Shown piece by piece: positions 1-11,466 of a stretch of 64,000 nt of DNA. Under the pieces are notes generated by a model. It saw only the letters and a program-made list of their open reading frames with translations, was not told the DNA's origin and ran no database searches. Positions within the stretch are counted from its first letter, which is position 1, and every line of letters starts with the position of its first letter. The stretch comes from Brassica napus (taxonomy: Eukaryota > Streptophyta > Magnoliopsida > Brassicales > Brassicaceae). Where the stretch lies: positions 18,471,531 through 18,535,530 of the forward strand of contig NC_063443.1 of the NCBI RefSeq assembly GCF_020379485.1, given 5' to 3'. Made by a program: the position numbers and the translations under genes.

Positions 1-46
1 CGTTCGTGGCGTCCGAGCCGTGATGGAGCTGCACCGGTGATCTCAT
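1..46 (-). CDS. PYL5: PYL5-like ABA receptor, first 15 codons only
   Basis: Read on the minus strand from the ATG at 44-46, the first fifteen codons give MRSPVQLHHGSDATN. This is almost identical to the N-terminus I recall for Arabidopsis PYL5/RCAR8 (At5g05440). PYL5 is a soluble START-fold ABA receptor that inhibits clade A PP2C phosphatases when hormone is bound. The gene runs off the left edge, so neither the START domain nor the stop can be seen. The bases upstream of the ATG (47-90) are a GA-rich leader on this strand, typical of a plant 5' UTR. The next gene, DREB2A, also matches the expected neighbourhood, which supports the call despite the short length. Confidence 0.8.
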   Translation of the reverse strand, partial: MRSPVQLHHGSDATN

Positions 47-1013
47 CTCTTCTCTCTCTCTTTTCTTCTTGTTCTCTCTCTTTGTTGATTCTCTGAGTTC
101 GGATGAGAAATAATGGATTCGTTTATATTGGTTGATGAGAAATTAAAGAAGAGAGTTCTTTTGATCTTGTTTGCTGTCGGTTGTCAAGTTGGTTTTGTTT
201 GAGAAATTTTAAAAGTGATGATCAACTTTTATATAAATAAGATATGAACATATTGTGTATTTTTATATATAAAAATATGTTTGTAGAAAGATAGAGATAG
301 CTGGGAATGTGAAGGATTTGTGTGTATATATATAGACTCATTTGTGCGTGTATATGTGACCATTGCAACCATCGTATCTCCCATGATTTTTTACCTTAAG
401 ACGCTTCCTTTGTTTCCTATTAAACACAGCTAATTAAATTGATATATTCCAATGAATATTCCTTATTTTCCATCCTGATAAATTTATATTCTAGAATCTA
501 CAGTGTTTAACTAGAGATTCCATCAAATAATTTACTTCTGTAAGAAGAGGTGATCCCAGATTTCATTTTAAAGTTCAAATCATTAGTTATAGTAAAAGAT
601 TTTCTATTACTATTATATACTAATTATTTACATGTTCTAATCTATTCTTACTAACGGTGACAAGAAACGTGTACAATATATCAGTCCAGGGAATGAATGA
701 TCAAGATTAAACCATGTTTCGTAATTCCTACAACCAACTTAGTTAGTTTATATTTTAAGAAAAAAAATCGTGAAAATAAGAATATACATTTACAAAATGT
801 AGACCGTAAGGTAATTAAGCAACACATGAAATCTCATTAACTAATTGTGTAAATCACAATCCATGCATGATAGCCATGGGCATACCGCATATGGCTAAGT
901 AGCTCAAAGCGACATACATGCATGAGCACACGTGCATGCACAGATGTTGATGGGTTAATTGTCACATATATGTGTAAAGAATGTTGTATGTATATATGGT
1001 ATATATAGATAGA

Positions 1014-1016
<3 letters not shown>

Positions 1017-1044
<28 letters not shown>
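1017..1044. repeat. (AT)n microsatellite
   Basis: An uninterrupted alternating AT run of 28 bp. Runs of this type are unstable in length and usually polymorphic. Confidence 0.9.
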
Positions 1045-1047
<3 letters not shown>

Positions 1048-2727
1048 GTATCAAGTATAGATAGAGAGAGAAATTGGGAGGAAACTAGGAAGGTGAGACC
1101 TTATCAAAGAGCTTACGCCGGACTATGCAAGTGGATGTTGCAACTTGCAATCTTCTTTGGACTTAGTTTAGGTGGAAGATTATCCTTTCCCTTCTTTTTT
1201 ATTTTCTCCATTTCTTTTATTCTTGTTGTCATTTTAATATTATATTATCATATAGTACCAAGGTTGTTGCATCGCGACTTTGTATGCTATATACATATAT
1301 ATCTTTCTTTCAAAGATTTCAATCTTCTTATTATAGTGACGACATGGGCATGATACTTTACATCAAGTTTCATTATATTTTTTCCTCTTTGTATAAATTT
1401 ATATAAACATGCAGACAAGCTAATTTTGTTTAAATTTGTGGTATATACGAAAGAAATCGTTTAGATGTTTGATAATCGGAATTGAGATTTGTAGTGGTAA
1501 ATTTACAAAAAGTCTAAAACTAAAGAAACTTGAGCTCTTTATGTGTATAATATATAAAATAAGAAAATATTATGGGAGTTCCAAATAGTTCGATCTCTGT
1601 TTATCTTTTGAAATTTTCAAAAAGACAAAAAAGAAGAAGCTGTCCGAGACTTCTCTTGGAGATAACTACAACAGACTTCACTGACCAATTTGTCTGTATT
1701 CTTTACCTTTTGCTCTTTTGATATGAGGCACGTTCTTTTTCTAATAATAATTTTACAATATTAACAAACTTATTTTGTAATGAAACCATTTCCCATGTTA
1801 CAGAACATATGAATATATCTTCGAGGTGGATGATAAACATCTTGTAAAAGAAGTATCCTATATGAAATATCGACTTAAAAGAAGTTTGAGATTATTTTAA
1901 CGAATCACAAGACAATTTAAATATGTGTTCAGATTGTTCGTTTAATAGCTGAATAAAGGGTGTTGGAAGTGGATTAACCAAATCTATTACATACAAAAAG
2001 GGCCTGTCAGTTCTTGAACTGGATCTAGCTTAGCAATTGGGTTAGAATAACAACGAATCACCCACCTAACAAATCGTATGACCTGGTATGTTTTCTAAGT
2101 TGTATGTCCACATAACAAAAACTTGATCAGAAGTTTGGCCGAATTGATATTATAAATCTTATCCTGTCTCCTGTTTGCATAAAATTAAACTCAACTAACT
2201 AAAAAAAAAAAACTAACTAAAGTCCAGTATATAGCCGGAATGCTAAGCAAGCCACGATCAACGTTACAGAGTGACATACGAACGTATTACCCCCAAGTGA
2301 ACAGGAAGATATCAGCTGCACCTAATTCATGAGACTTCAACCGCAACGTGACTAGATCTGACAAGCTATAATCTTCTCGCAGACTGTAGACCATAGTAAT
2401 GATGACAAAAACGAGTTTTTCAAGTTGTTGTGAATCAGGTATTTTCGTTGCTTTCAAATTTTGGCAGTGCGTAAATCGACACTTGGGTCGTTGCTTTAGG
2501 TGCCTCTAGTGACTATTTTATGGTTGTGGACCAGTGTATGCGTCAAACATGTAAAAAATTCGGGAAATACGGTAGAACCGTTTTCATCCCAACCTCACTA
2601 TTCCCACAATAAGCCCATAACAATTCTTTAACACACACATCTACGCCCATAAGAAGAAGACTCTAAAGCCTTAACTAACTAACGAGACCCAGTATAAGTA
2701 AAGTACAATCTTTTCTTTATTACTATA

Positions 2728-2755
2728 CTAGGTAATGACCCGCGCCTTGCGCGGG
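2728..2755 (-). mobile_element. Helitron-type 3' terminus
   Basis: On the minus strand there is a perfect 7-bp GC stem (CCCGCGC / GCGCGGG, loop AAG, 2739-2755), then seven bases, then CTAG, then a T. A short GC hairpin just before a CTRR end, inserted 5' of a T, is the standard Helitron 3' signature. The body would extend rightward, but I cannot define its 5' end. Confidence 0.6.
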
Positions 2756-3006
2756 ATGAGAGTATATAAAAATAAATAATATACATTTATATTTTACATC
2801 ATTATTTCAAATTTGCATAATTTTACATTTGGGTTATATTTTTATATTATTGTCATGTGAATGTGTTATAAACAACATTATTGACGCTTTGGTATGTGTC
2901 GAGAGTATATAAAAATGACATTGGTGAAGTTTGTTTAAATAGTAATCGTATGAAGTCCTGAAATTAATAGGAACGATATTGTAGAATTAATAAAAATATC
3001 TATCTA

Positions 3007-3040
3007 TCTATACTATTATTTGAGAAGTGAATTTGCTTAT
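3007..3040 (+). mobile_element. Helitron-type 5' terminus (possible)
   Basis: TCTATACTATTATTTGAGAA directly after an A resembles the 5' TC end of crucifer Helitrons. No matching 3' hairpin and CTAG is visible downstream, so it may be a remnant. It is on the opposite strand to the terminus at 2728, so the two do not bound one element. Confidence 0.35.
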
Positions 3041-3381
3041 TTGTCATCATCTCCATAATTTTAAGAAATTTTGCTTATTTCTCATATTTTAATAATTTTT
3101 AGTTGAGTCATTAATTCATTCAGTACGATAATATTATTATTTGTGACAAAAAAAGATAATATTGTTATTTTAAATTAAGTAGGGATATGAAACATTATCT
3201 CACAGTATATACTTTTCTTTTTTTTTGGAACATATCTCACAGTATATACAATTCTCTAGGAGTTATCAGTTTTGAGAGGGTCTCTACATCACTAAAAACT
3301 TAGATAAGAGTCTCAACAGTCATCTGGGATAAAGCCAAATCAAACAAATCCAAAGACATCATCCAACTGCACCCCACTGTC

Positions 3382-4374
3382 TCAGTTCTTCACATCCAAG
3401 AAACTCAGATCGAAGAAGTCACTACCATCTTGTGCCTCGTGCTGCAACGGAGACAATCTGTAGTTTGAGCCAAGGCTTTGCAGCTGTTCCTTCTCGGGTT
3501 CAGGTAAACCTCCTCCAACATTGTCTCCCAGGCATTGGCTCTGCTTCGTGTCTGTAAAAATGTCGCCATTTAGATCACCAAGAAGCTCAGAAACATCAAA
3601 CATCTCCAAAGAGTTCCACTGATTCTGATACAGATCCGCAGGCCAACCGTAATCTGAAACAGAGAGTGCATCCGGCTGTTTCTGAAAGTTCCCTGCTGCA
3701 ACCATCTCTTGTTCCTTCTGTTTCTGCTTCTCCTCCAGAAGCCCAGTCCAATACTCCTGTTCGATCTCGCTCAACCAATCCTTGCTTGGAGTATCTACAG
3801 CGGCATGTACATTAACATCCATCTTCATCTCTTCTGCACCCTCATGGACATCATTCTCCACACGAGCCATGGGCGATTCACAATCCGCATCCTCTGTTTT
3901 CACATGAACAACTCCGGGAGTCTCAACCGTACAAACCTCAGACCGACTCGAAGTACTCGCCACATCAGAAACAGAAGCCTGAGGGAAATTAACACGAGCA
4001 AGCGGACCATACATAGCCTTAGCCGCCTCATCATAAGCAGCCGCAGCTTTCTCAGCTGTAGGGAAAGTACCAAGCCAAAGCCTGCTCCCTCTGTTCGGCT
4101 CCCTAATCTCAGCAACCCACTTACCCCAAGTCCGTTGCCTAACTCCCCTGAAACTACACCCACCGTTCTCAGGTCCTCCTTTGCCTTTCATACACCCTTT
4201 CTTCGACCCCTTCGCAGGAACTTTCCGTTTCTTGGTTGGACTCTCTTGTACAGTGTCGTTATACTCTTTCCACATCTTGATCCTATCAGCCACTGTAGTA
4301 CCATCACGCCTACTTCTCGTTTTCCTTTTCTTGGTTGTATCAAATTCAGTTTTATTATGCTCGTACACTGCCAT
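3382..4374 (-). CDS. DREB2A: DREB2A-type AP2/ERF transcription factor
   Basis: An intact single-exon coding region for 330 residues from ATG 4372-4374 (product begins MAVYEH). Basic nuclear-import stretches lie near residues 16-23 and 48-52. One AP2 domain spans about 75-131 ([31 protein letters not shown]), and an acidic activation-type C-terminus follows. The Ser/Thr-rich stretch after the AP2 domain (about 133-165, with [15 protein letters not shown]) corresponds to the negative regulatory region of Arabidopsis DREB2A, where BPM-mediated turnover acts. The family binds DRE (A/GCCGAC) and activates drought and heat genes. An in-frame upstream ATG at 4390-4392 would add six residues (MLVGPK) if used. 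Outside AP2 it differs a good deal from A. thaliana, mostly in the C-terminal half. Long antisense ORFs here are shadows. Confidence 0.95.
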   Translation of the reverse strand: MAVYEHNKTEFDTTKKRKTRSRRDGTTVADRIKMWKEYNDTVQESPTKKRKVPAKGSKKGCMKGKGGPENGGCSFRGVRQRTWGKWVAEIREPNRGSRLWLGTFPTAEKAAAAYDEAAKAMYGPLARVNFPQASVSDVASTSSRSEVCTVETPGVVHVKTEDADCESPMARVENDVHEGAEEMKMDVNVHAAVDTPSKDWLSEIEQEYWTGLLEEKQKQKEQEMVAAGNFQKQPDALSVSDYGWPADLYQNQWNSLEMFDVSELLGDLNGDIFTDTKQSQCLGDNVGGGLPEPEKEQLQSLGSNYRLSPLQHEAQDGSDFFDLSFLDVKN

Positions 4375-4401
4375 CTTTGGTCCCACAAGCATCAAAAAAA
4401 C

Positions 4402-4610
4402 CTACAAAACGACGACGTTTACACCTCAGCACACTAATCCAAATATACAAGAAGCCGAATCTGATTCTATCTAAACGATCTCATAGCAATTTGATTCGAG
4501 CTTCCCTATAGTTAGGTAATAGACCTAATTAAGCTTTCTCCAGTTTCAGATCGACATAATGATGAAATTGAAGCTAAGGAAAGGTGCGAAGAACTCTAGA
4601 ATCAACATAC
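4402..4610 (-). other. DREB2A 5' UTR intron
   Basis: On the minus strand there is a strong donor (ATAG|GTATGTTG) at 4610 and an acceptor (TTTTGTAG|G) at 4402, about 28 nt before the DREB2A ATG. The 209-bp interval is AT-rich. It is predicted from splice signals only. An intron in the leader would allow intron-dependent enhancement or splice control. Confidence 0.6.
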
Positions 4611-4748
4611 CTATTGATCGATGATTGAAATTCAAATGATACGCAAGACGAATCGCTTCCTTGTTCACTATTTCGCGTCTTCTCCTTTGGGCTAAGATAA
4701 GCTTTTATCAGAAATTGAAAATATCTACTGACGAGAAGGATCCAGGAG

Positions 4749-4863
4749 TATTTATAGCCTTCTCTAGATATTTCTGATATTTATCTGAGCGAGAACTAGT
4801 GACGTGTCGTTATTTGATTCGGTCCTCTTCTCCGGTTGACGAGTGTCTCCGAATCTTCTCGAA
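4749..4863 (-). promoter_or_regulatory. DREB2A core promoter: TATA, ABRE-like and heat-shock element
   Basis: On the minus strand, TATAAATA at 4749-4756 puts the start site near 4720. Upstream are ACGTGTC (ABRE core, + strand 4802-4808) and a perfect three-unit heat-shock element GAAtcTTCtcGAA at 4851-4863. A further TTCtgGAA pair lies at 4885-4892. In A. thaliana, DREB2A is induced by osmotic stress through an ABRE and by heat through HsfA1 factors, and this arrangement fits that. No binding is shown here. Confidence 0.7.
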
Positions 4864-5963
4864 CCACCCGAAACGCGGCTGTTGTTCTGGAAAAGTGAAA
4901 TTGAAAAGGGTTGTAGATAAGATCATATGAAATGCATTATTTTTTTATACTTTAAATTTTTTACATTTTTGTTGTAAAGGGTTCAGGAAAACAAAAAGGT
5001 AAAGTGTTTATTTGTCAATTAAAAAGTCTCACTAAATGTTATTTTTTTCTGAGAGGATTAAATGTTATTAGAGACGTGTCAAATGGTGAAGCTCAAACTT
5101 GGGTGGCTTAACTTCGACCAGCCATGGCCTTTGCATGTGCGTCGTGTGTAGTTTTGATACCACGGCCACTTCATCCACTACGTGTCTCTAACGCCCACTG
5201 ATGATGTCTGTCTACGCAATCGCCTACGTACTCCAAGCCCATATGCTCCTTTTTCAATCCCCATTTTTCTCATTGCACATGAGGTATCTATGACTAATTG
5301 CGTCTATTTAAGCCCATTAAATATTGAGTGGGTTTTGTTGACACTAATAAATAAAAATTCATTGAAAATATATTTTTAAATACCCAGACCAAATTTTATT
5401 CTCAAATTTTACTCTTTCGGTTTTTTAATCCATAATTTTATAGGTTTTTTTTCTCTAAATTATATGGCATTTCATTTTTCTATGTAAAATTTATTAACAA
5501 CTAATGTTATATAACCAATGATACTGTATATTTTATTTTATTATTAGTTGGATGGTGGTTAAGTAAATAATTAATTTTTATTTATAAAATGGAAAATTAA
5601 ATATTTTTTAAGTTATGTGCATGGTTCTAAAACGTAATTTATTAAAAACAGAGGTATTACATATTTTCACAATGAAGAATATATCTTTGAAATCTCTATT
5701 GGAGCCATATATTATCGATTGTCTTTGATCCACGTTGTGATTTCACTACACCTCGCAAGCTATATCATTGTGCTCAAAATCAATATAGTGAAATTTCTTA
5801 CAACAATTCGTAGAGACAACATGGACTATGATAGACATTTGCACACTAAGCAGAAACAAGACTTGTGTTGCACAATTACATTTTAATCCAATACAACACC
5901 AAAAATTCTAATAGCGTCTCCTTTGTTGGAACTATAATCTCTGTGATGATTTCGACCGTGATA
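4864..5963. other. Intergenic between DREB2A promoter and LAC12 3' end
   Basis: AT-rich DNA with no supportable gene. A 15-nt T-rich insertion between 11-bp direct repeats lies at 5033-5069. I recall an NB-LRR gene (At5g05400) at this place in A. thaliana. Nothing with P-loop or LRR coding character is seen here, so it is absent or was never present. Confidence 0.6.
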
Positions 5964-8250
5964 CTAGCAAACAGGTAGATCATGAGGAGCAGCTTCAAGA
6001 GTCTCCAAGTCTCCAACACCATTCTCGACCAAAAACGCCATACCAAGACCCCATTTGATATGAACATCTAAGTGACAATGCATCAACCAAACCCCTGTTT
6101 CATTCAGCCCAACCAAAAAAAAAATATTCTCTCTAAATCATTTGTAACAATTATTACTACAAATGTTCAATAATCAATAACCTTTGTAACTTACCAGGAT
6201 TATCAGCCACGAATCTGATAACAGCCCATCCATTAACAGGAACAGCCACAGTGTTTCTAAGTGGAGGATCAACAAGGTTAAACTTAGAATTATCTTTCTT
6301 GGGATTGAAGTTACCAAACCCTTCAGCGACAATGTAGAAATCGTAACCATGAAGATGAATAGGATGATTCTCCGACGTAACAATGTTCGTGTCCTGTAAC
6401 ACAATCTGAACTCTCGTTCCATACTTGAGTTTATACAGTTTAGTACCCTTAACCGGCTGAAACAGACCCCTGCTAATATTATTTCCGGTATAATCGAATT
6501 TAACCGGCGGTTTAGCTGGAAAATCCGTCGTGAAAACGCCGGGAATACCGTTGGAATGCGCTTGCAAGAGCGAGAAGTTCGACGGTAGAACAAACGAGAC
6601 GTTGTTCATTGAGGCGGTAAACCGGGTTCCGTTTAAGCCTTGGCACCGGTTCTTGGGAAAGTTCTTGGGACAGTTATCGAGGCCTAAGCCGATGGTGAAG
6701 AACAAGTTCTCGTCAATTGTTTTTGGTACGACGACGTTTCGAAGAGATTTGAATTTTCTTGAGAATGACGTCACGGTGTTCGTGTCGTTGAAGGCAGGCA
6801 AAGACGGTGTGATCGGTAGAGAAGTTTTTGTCGTGTTTCTGTAATGGAGAATGGCTGTTGTTGTAGTGTTGTCAAACGGTGCGTTTTGAGCGCTTTGGTA
6901 TGCTCTGGCTGCCATGTAATAGCGTTTGGGCGGTTGGTCTGCGGTTAGAAGTACGTCGGTGGTTTGACCCGGACCTAACATGAGGACCTTTGTGGTGAAT
7001 GGTTTGAGGTAGGATGCGTCGGCTCCGACCACAGTGAGTTTGTGGTTAGCCACCGTGAAAAATAGTGGTTGGTTTAGAGCTGCGTTGATCACTCGTAGTA
7101 GACTTGTTTCACCTGAGTTTACCGGTACTACAACAGTCTCTGCAAGTTACAAGTGTAATGTATTATAGCATTTTCAAATACGTCAGTCGGATATCATATA
7201 CTATACAGTTTTTATTTTACCTTTGTTTGAGCAATTATAGAGATCACCGGGTTGACCATTGATGGTATAAGCATCGGATATATTTGGAGCAGCTCCGGTT
7301 CGAGTTGCTTGGTTTATTACATCAACGGGATTTGCATCCCACCATTCCCCTGATACACAAAATTGCCATTTTTTATTTAGCACATTCGAAAATTTGACAA
7401 AATGTGTACGAGAATTGTTTTGGTTTGGCACGGTATATACCGAGTACGAGAGCGGTTTGACGGTCCGGTTTAGGGAAGGGAAAAGAGGAACCAAGGGCTG
7501 GGTGGATGATGAGTGCACCGTAGACGGTGGCTCGGAGCCAGGAGCTATGTGCGTGCCACCACAATGTTCCTTCTTGGCCTTGGATAGTGAAACGGTATGT
7601 GTAGCTCTTTCCGGGTCGGATTGGGCATTGGGTCACAAATTCAGGCCCATCAGCCCATCCAGTTCTCATCTGCCTCACACCATGCCTGTTATTCATTTTA
7701 TAAATATTAATATTTACAAAACAAACCTAATAATTTTGAATCAAAACTACAAAAGCGAAAGAAAAACCTTTATAACGTTAAAAAAACTCTTATTAAGACT
7801 AATTTCATACCCTTTCATAAATATTTATTTGATTTTTTATTATTATTTAAACTTTATTTGTGGTCTTTTGTCTAAATGTATATTTTTTTAGCATACCAGT
7901 GGATGGTGATATTGTAACGGGCACGGTTAAGGACTTTGACTTCAAGAGTGTCACCGTCATTGACTTCAAGTGTGGGTCCAGGAAACATTCCGTTAACGGT
8001 GATAGCATTACGGGTCTTGCACAGCCTCTTCACTGGTGTCTCTTGTATCTTTACACACACGCAAAACAAATATGACAATTAGTTATTAACGAAAAAAATT
8101 ACGTGTTAATCAATATGGACATGCAATTTTATTTTTATCGTAATGAAAACGTACGACGAAGTTATGGTGTTGAACTTTAGCGATGATCGATGAAGCGGAG
8201 AGAAGGGAACAAAAGAAAAATAAGCAAGAGAATGCGTAAAGGGACGTCAT
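5964..8250 (-). CDS. LAC12: Laccase, LAC12 type (6 exons, 565 aa)
   Basis: Multicopper oxidase, expected to act in the apoplast oxidising monolignols and other phenolics. Exons (minus): 8155-8250, 7897-8048, 7685-7441, 7349-7221, 7139-6195, 6094-5964. They total 1698 nt and close in frame at 565 residues, the length I recall for LAC12 (At5g05390). Residues 1-24 form a signal peptide. Copper-site motifs are all present: HWHG (His split across exons 2 and 3), WWHAHS, HPIHLHG, and HCHLDVH in the last exon. Many N-glycosylation sequons (NTT, NVS, NIS) suit a secreted protein. TATAAATA on the minus strand at 8363-8370 lies about 115 bp before the ATG. No disabling change is seen. Confidence 0.95.
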
Positions 8251-10483
8251 GGTGTGTGTTTTAAACTTTGAGCTTCAATTTTTTTCTGAGGTTAAGGTAA
8301 ATGAGGTGATTACGAGATAGATGAGAGGATGGTTTGAGTGATTTTGGAAGAGGGAAAGATTCTATTTATAGTGAAAAATTACATGCGAGTTATGTATTAA
8401 TTTTATGTGGTGTTTGGAAGAATTAGGTTCTAATTATTCAAAAGAAAATTAAATTTACCGGTCACCAACATATTAAAGTGTCTTTATCAGTTCGTTGGTT
8501 ATGTTTTTGCTTCCTTTCACATTTATCATTGAAAACCATGGTTTGATTTTTTTTTAACTAACATTAAAAGTGTATTTAGACAAAATATGTTAGATAGGAT
8601 TAGATTAAACACCTAACATAAAGATGATTCCAGTACCAAATAAATCTCTGGATGTTAGACAAAAAAATGATAACAGCCAGTATCACTGAAGTTTATTTAG
8701 CTGATAAAAACTAGTTGATATTTAGATTAAAAATTAAAGTCATGGAAACATACTTAATTTTATGAATGATTATATATATTTGCATAACCATGCTTTGCAA
8801 ACTTGTTCGACGCCCTAGGTTTTAAACTTGAAAAAAATGTTTTAACTTATTTTATGTTGCTCCCTTTGAAATTGAGAATAGAAATTGAGACATTGAAAGG
8901 GAACAGACTTAGGTGAGGGGAGTAGTTGCACCCAACACTCGGCATAATTTCAACAAAGTTTAGTTGAATTGAACTCAAGTCATTTCATATCACGTCTAGT
9001 GTGCTTGCGTCTCAAGCTTCTTCCACAATTCCTATGCTTCTTTGTTTTGCAAATAAAATGATCATTAACCATCATGAGTTACTTCACCTGTAGAAAGTTT
9101 TTGATAACTTGATACCAAGTCGACATAAAATATATTTTACCATACAAAACTCTACCTATATAATTATTTTTGGTCTATTTTTTGTTTAGAAAAAAGTCTC
9201 CATGTTTATAAGAAAAGTACTTAATTGTTTAATAACATAAAGTAATCTACCTTCTCTCCATCTATAAATCATTTTGATAAAAATCTAACTTCAGAAATAC
9301 TAAGTTCAAATTCTTGATAGGGAAGATAAAATCAAACCTCGTATCTCAACAGGAGTATGAAGAACAAAATTCAAAAAAACTAAATAAAAATGCATATTCA
9401 AACTCCACATTCAGATGTTCAGAGATGGAGAGGTCATATTAGTCTAACTATCTCATGATTTCATTTAGTTGTAGTCTAATTATCTCATGATTGCTTTTGG
9501 TTGTATATTAACAAACTTACATAGGAATAGCATATGCATTCTAGTAGAGTGTAACATTCACTAACTGCCAAGAAGAAAGGCACCTTTTCTCTTGGAGTAA
9601 TTCAAATCACTCATTATGCATTTTAACAAACATTCACGATAATCTTATATGCTACGCTATTCTTTTGTCTCGTCGTTTCCTCAGTTGTGTCGTTATTTCT
9701 CCCTTTTATCTCCCAACAAAGTCTGTACCTGAGATTTGTTAATATAGCCGGTGTGACACTGACATTTTTGGTCGGCACCTAAGATCAAATCTGACGAAAT
9801 AACATTCTGATAAGAGACTAACACTGTAACAACTCTCCGGATGAAAAATAGACCACAATGCATGTATGTAATATCTTGACGTAAACTTCCGAACCAAGTT
9901 ATTAACATTTCAACACGAACATCATGATCAGATCACGGGGTATTCCACAGAACACAGTGCCTATTTTTTTGTAGTTGTTGTTGTCAATCACGCATGTAAA
10001 ACCACAAGACATGGGGTTATCATTATAATCAATAACAAGAAACTAATTGCATATTTGCAAATGAATTAATTGTCTAGAAGCAAAAAGGTTCGTGAAGAAC
10101 TGAAAAACACAATGTCACAAGAGCTGTATATGAAGCGAATCGTTCTACATGTTCTTGTTAATGATAAACTGTGAAAGCAAGTTTTGTAAGATCCTTACCA
10201 CAACAGTCACTCAAACCTAATAGTAAATCGAGATTAGATCATATTCTTGCACTAAACACCATAGAAAGCCAAAATCGATGCCAAAATAGTAATGTGAGAA
10301 CTGTTACATACTCGAATCATGTTCAACAATGGAGGTAAAAAAAAAAATCAGAATCTTGATTAACCAACAAGATCAAAACTACATTCCCCCCTCTATCGAT
10401 TCTTAGAGAAAAAAAAATAAAACGATCAATAGCAAAAATGTATCAGTTTGTCAATGTAGATATGAATGCTTAAGAGTGCCGAA
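8251..10483. other. Intergenic: LAC12 promoter and PRA1.B3 3' flank
   Basis: LAC12 TATA box at 8363-8370 (minus). The rest is AT-rich without a convincing ORF. A 32-bp imperfect tandem duplication lies at 9441-9504. The only longer open frame (9693-9908, minus) has no recognisable domain. Confidence 0.6.
9441..9504. repeat. 32-bp imperfect tandem duplication
   Basis: Two adjacent 32-bp units, each starting AGTCTAA and ending GGTTGT or AGTTGT, with a handful of mismatches concentrated in the middle. Confidence 0.85.
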
Positions 10484-11131
10484 TCAAACACGAGCTGACG
10501 CAGGAGCCGAAGCGGCGGCAACTGCGGCGGAGGTAGCGGCTCCGCTGAGGAAAGACAACAATCCGATATTCGCAGGCTCCTGCTCGTCCAAGAAAAGATC
10601 CTCCGGGGCTCTAAACGCGCCGTGTAAACACACGATTCCGAATCCGATCATCAGAGCAGTGGTCAATAAAGATCCGACGCTGGTCAAGAACACGACGACG
10701 ATCGTCAAGATGACCAAAACGGCGAGCATTTCGCGATCCGAGAACGTGCGGCCGAGGACAACGAGCGGCTGATCGGACTGGCGGAATAGGTAGAGGAAGA
10801 TCCACGCGCCGAAGAGGCAGAGGAGGACGAGGAGAGAGAGGGGATGCGAGAGGAGCGAGAGCGCGAGCACCAAGGAGACGATCGTCACGTAGTTCACCTT
10901 GAAGTAAGGGATGTTCCTCCGGATCCGGGAATAGGCGTCGGCGAGAGAATCCGGCCGCGAAATCGCGCTCCGATCTACGAGCTCGAGCCACGGACGTCGC
11001 TGCGATAGGCTTTGGCGGATCGACGCCGAGAGGCGGGAGAGGAATGTGCGGAACGCCGGTGTGGAGACGGGTTGCTGAGGTGGGGAGCCGCCGGAATGAT
11101 CTGAGATCGGCAACGTTGACGGATTGGCCAT
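10484..11131 (-). CDS. PRA1.B3: PRA1 family protein B3 (prenylated Rab acceptor)
   Basis: An intronless 215-residue protein. After a soluble N-terminal third (Ser/Pro-rich, then RLSASIRQSLSQRRPWLELVD) come two hydrophobic hairpins, about 80-117 and 133-172, separated by the polar stretch RQSDQPLVVLGRTFSDRE. This is the PRA1 fold, and DxSxxxRPDSLADAYSRIRRN is the typical plant entry to it. PRA1 proteins sit in ER, Golgi and endosomal membranes and bind prenylated Rab GTPases during vesicle traffic. Position and sequence match At5g05380. The coding region is far more GC-rich than its surroundings, as is usual for this single-exon family. Its start lies 335 bp from that of the divergent QCR8 gene, so the two share an upstream region. 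Confidence 0.93.
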   Translation of the reverse strand: MANPSTLPISDHSGGSPPQQPVSTPAFRTFLSRLSASIRQSLSQRRPWLELVDRSAISRPDSLADAYSRIRRNIPYFKVNYVTIVSLVLALSLLSHPLSLLVLLCLFGAWIFLYLFRQSDQPLVVLGRTFSDREMLAVLVILTIVVVFLTSVGSLLTTALMIGFGIVCLHGAFRAPEDLFLDEQEPANIGLLSFLSGAATSAAVAAASAPASARV

Positions 11132-11466
11132 CGCACGGATGCGCGTGGGGGAAATCGGAAACGAAGAAGGCGCGTGGAGATACAGAAGACGCGTATGATT
11201 TACGTTACGGTTATTTGATTCGTTTACATGTTAACGTCAATGATCTGATATAAACATCCTCACCAAAGACCGCACTAGTCTGCAACGCAGCATCTCAACC
11301 GTCCACGTGGACTATAGCAAACATACATTTATCGACAAAGAATCTGAGGCCCGTTACGATAAAGCCCATTTAAAAAAGCCTGTGTAATATAAACGGCACC
11401 GTTTTTGTGGCTAATACGCTTGATATAGCCGTCTCGAAAGGTCTTCCTCGTTGCGTAGAGTCGAAA
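11132..11466. promoter_or_regulatory. Divergent promoter, PRA1.B3 / QCR8, with site II motif
   Basis: This 335-bp head-to-head spacer carries TGGGCT on the minus strand (11363-11368), a site II (TGGGCY) element common in promoters of nuclear genes for mitochondrial oxidative phosphorylation. A nearby GGCCCG lies at 11348-11353. No clear TATA box is seen, which is usual for such housekeeping promoters. Confidence 0.5.

Larger units (their letters stand above)
47..3381. other. Intergenic: PYL5 upstream region and DREB2A 3' flank
   Basis: I see no supportable gene here. The stretch holds the GA-rich PYL5 leader, a TATA-like run near 229-236, an (AT)n microsatellite at 1017-1044, two Helitron-type termini (2728-2755 and 3007) and short direct duplications at 2193-2220 and 3197-3249. 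From memory, A. thaliana has two small genes here (an FKBP-type and an RNA-binding protein). No trace of either is visible. Confidence 0.6.

Noticed and set aside
1093..1353. 86-codon frame beginning at GTG, hydrophobic
   Set aside because: No ATG, no domain, AT-rich composition like its surroundings.
3709..4437. 242-codon antisense frame over DREB2A
   Set aside because: Shadow of the conserved DREB2A coding frame on the other strand.
9693..9908. 71-codon frame in intergenic DNA
   Set aside because: No recognisable domain or homolog; length is expected by chance.
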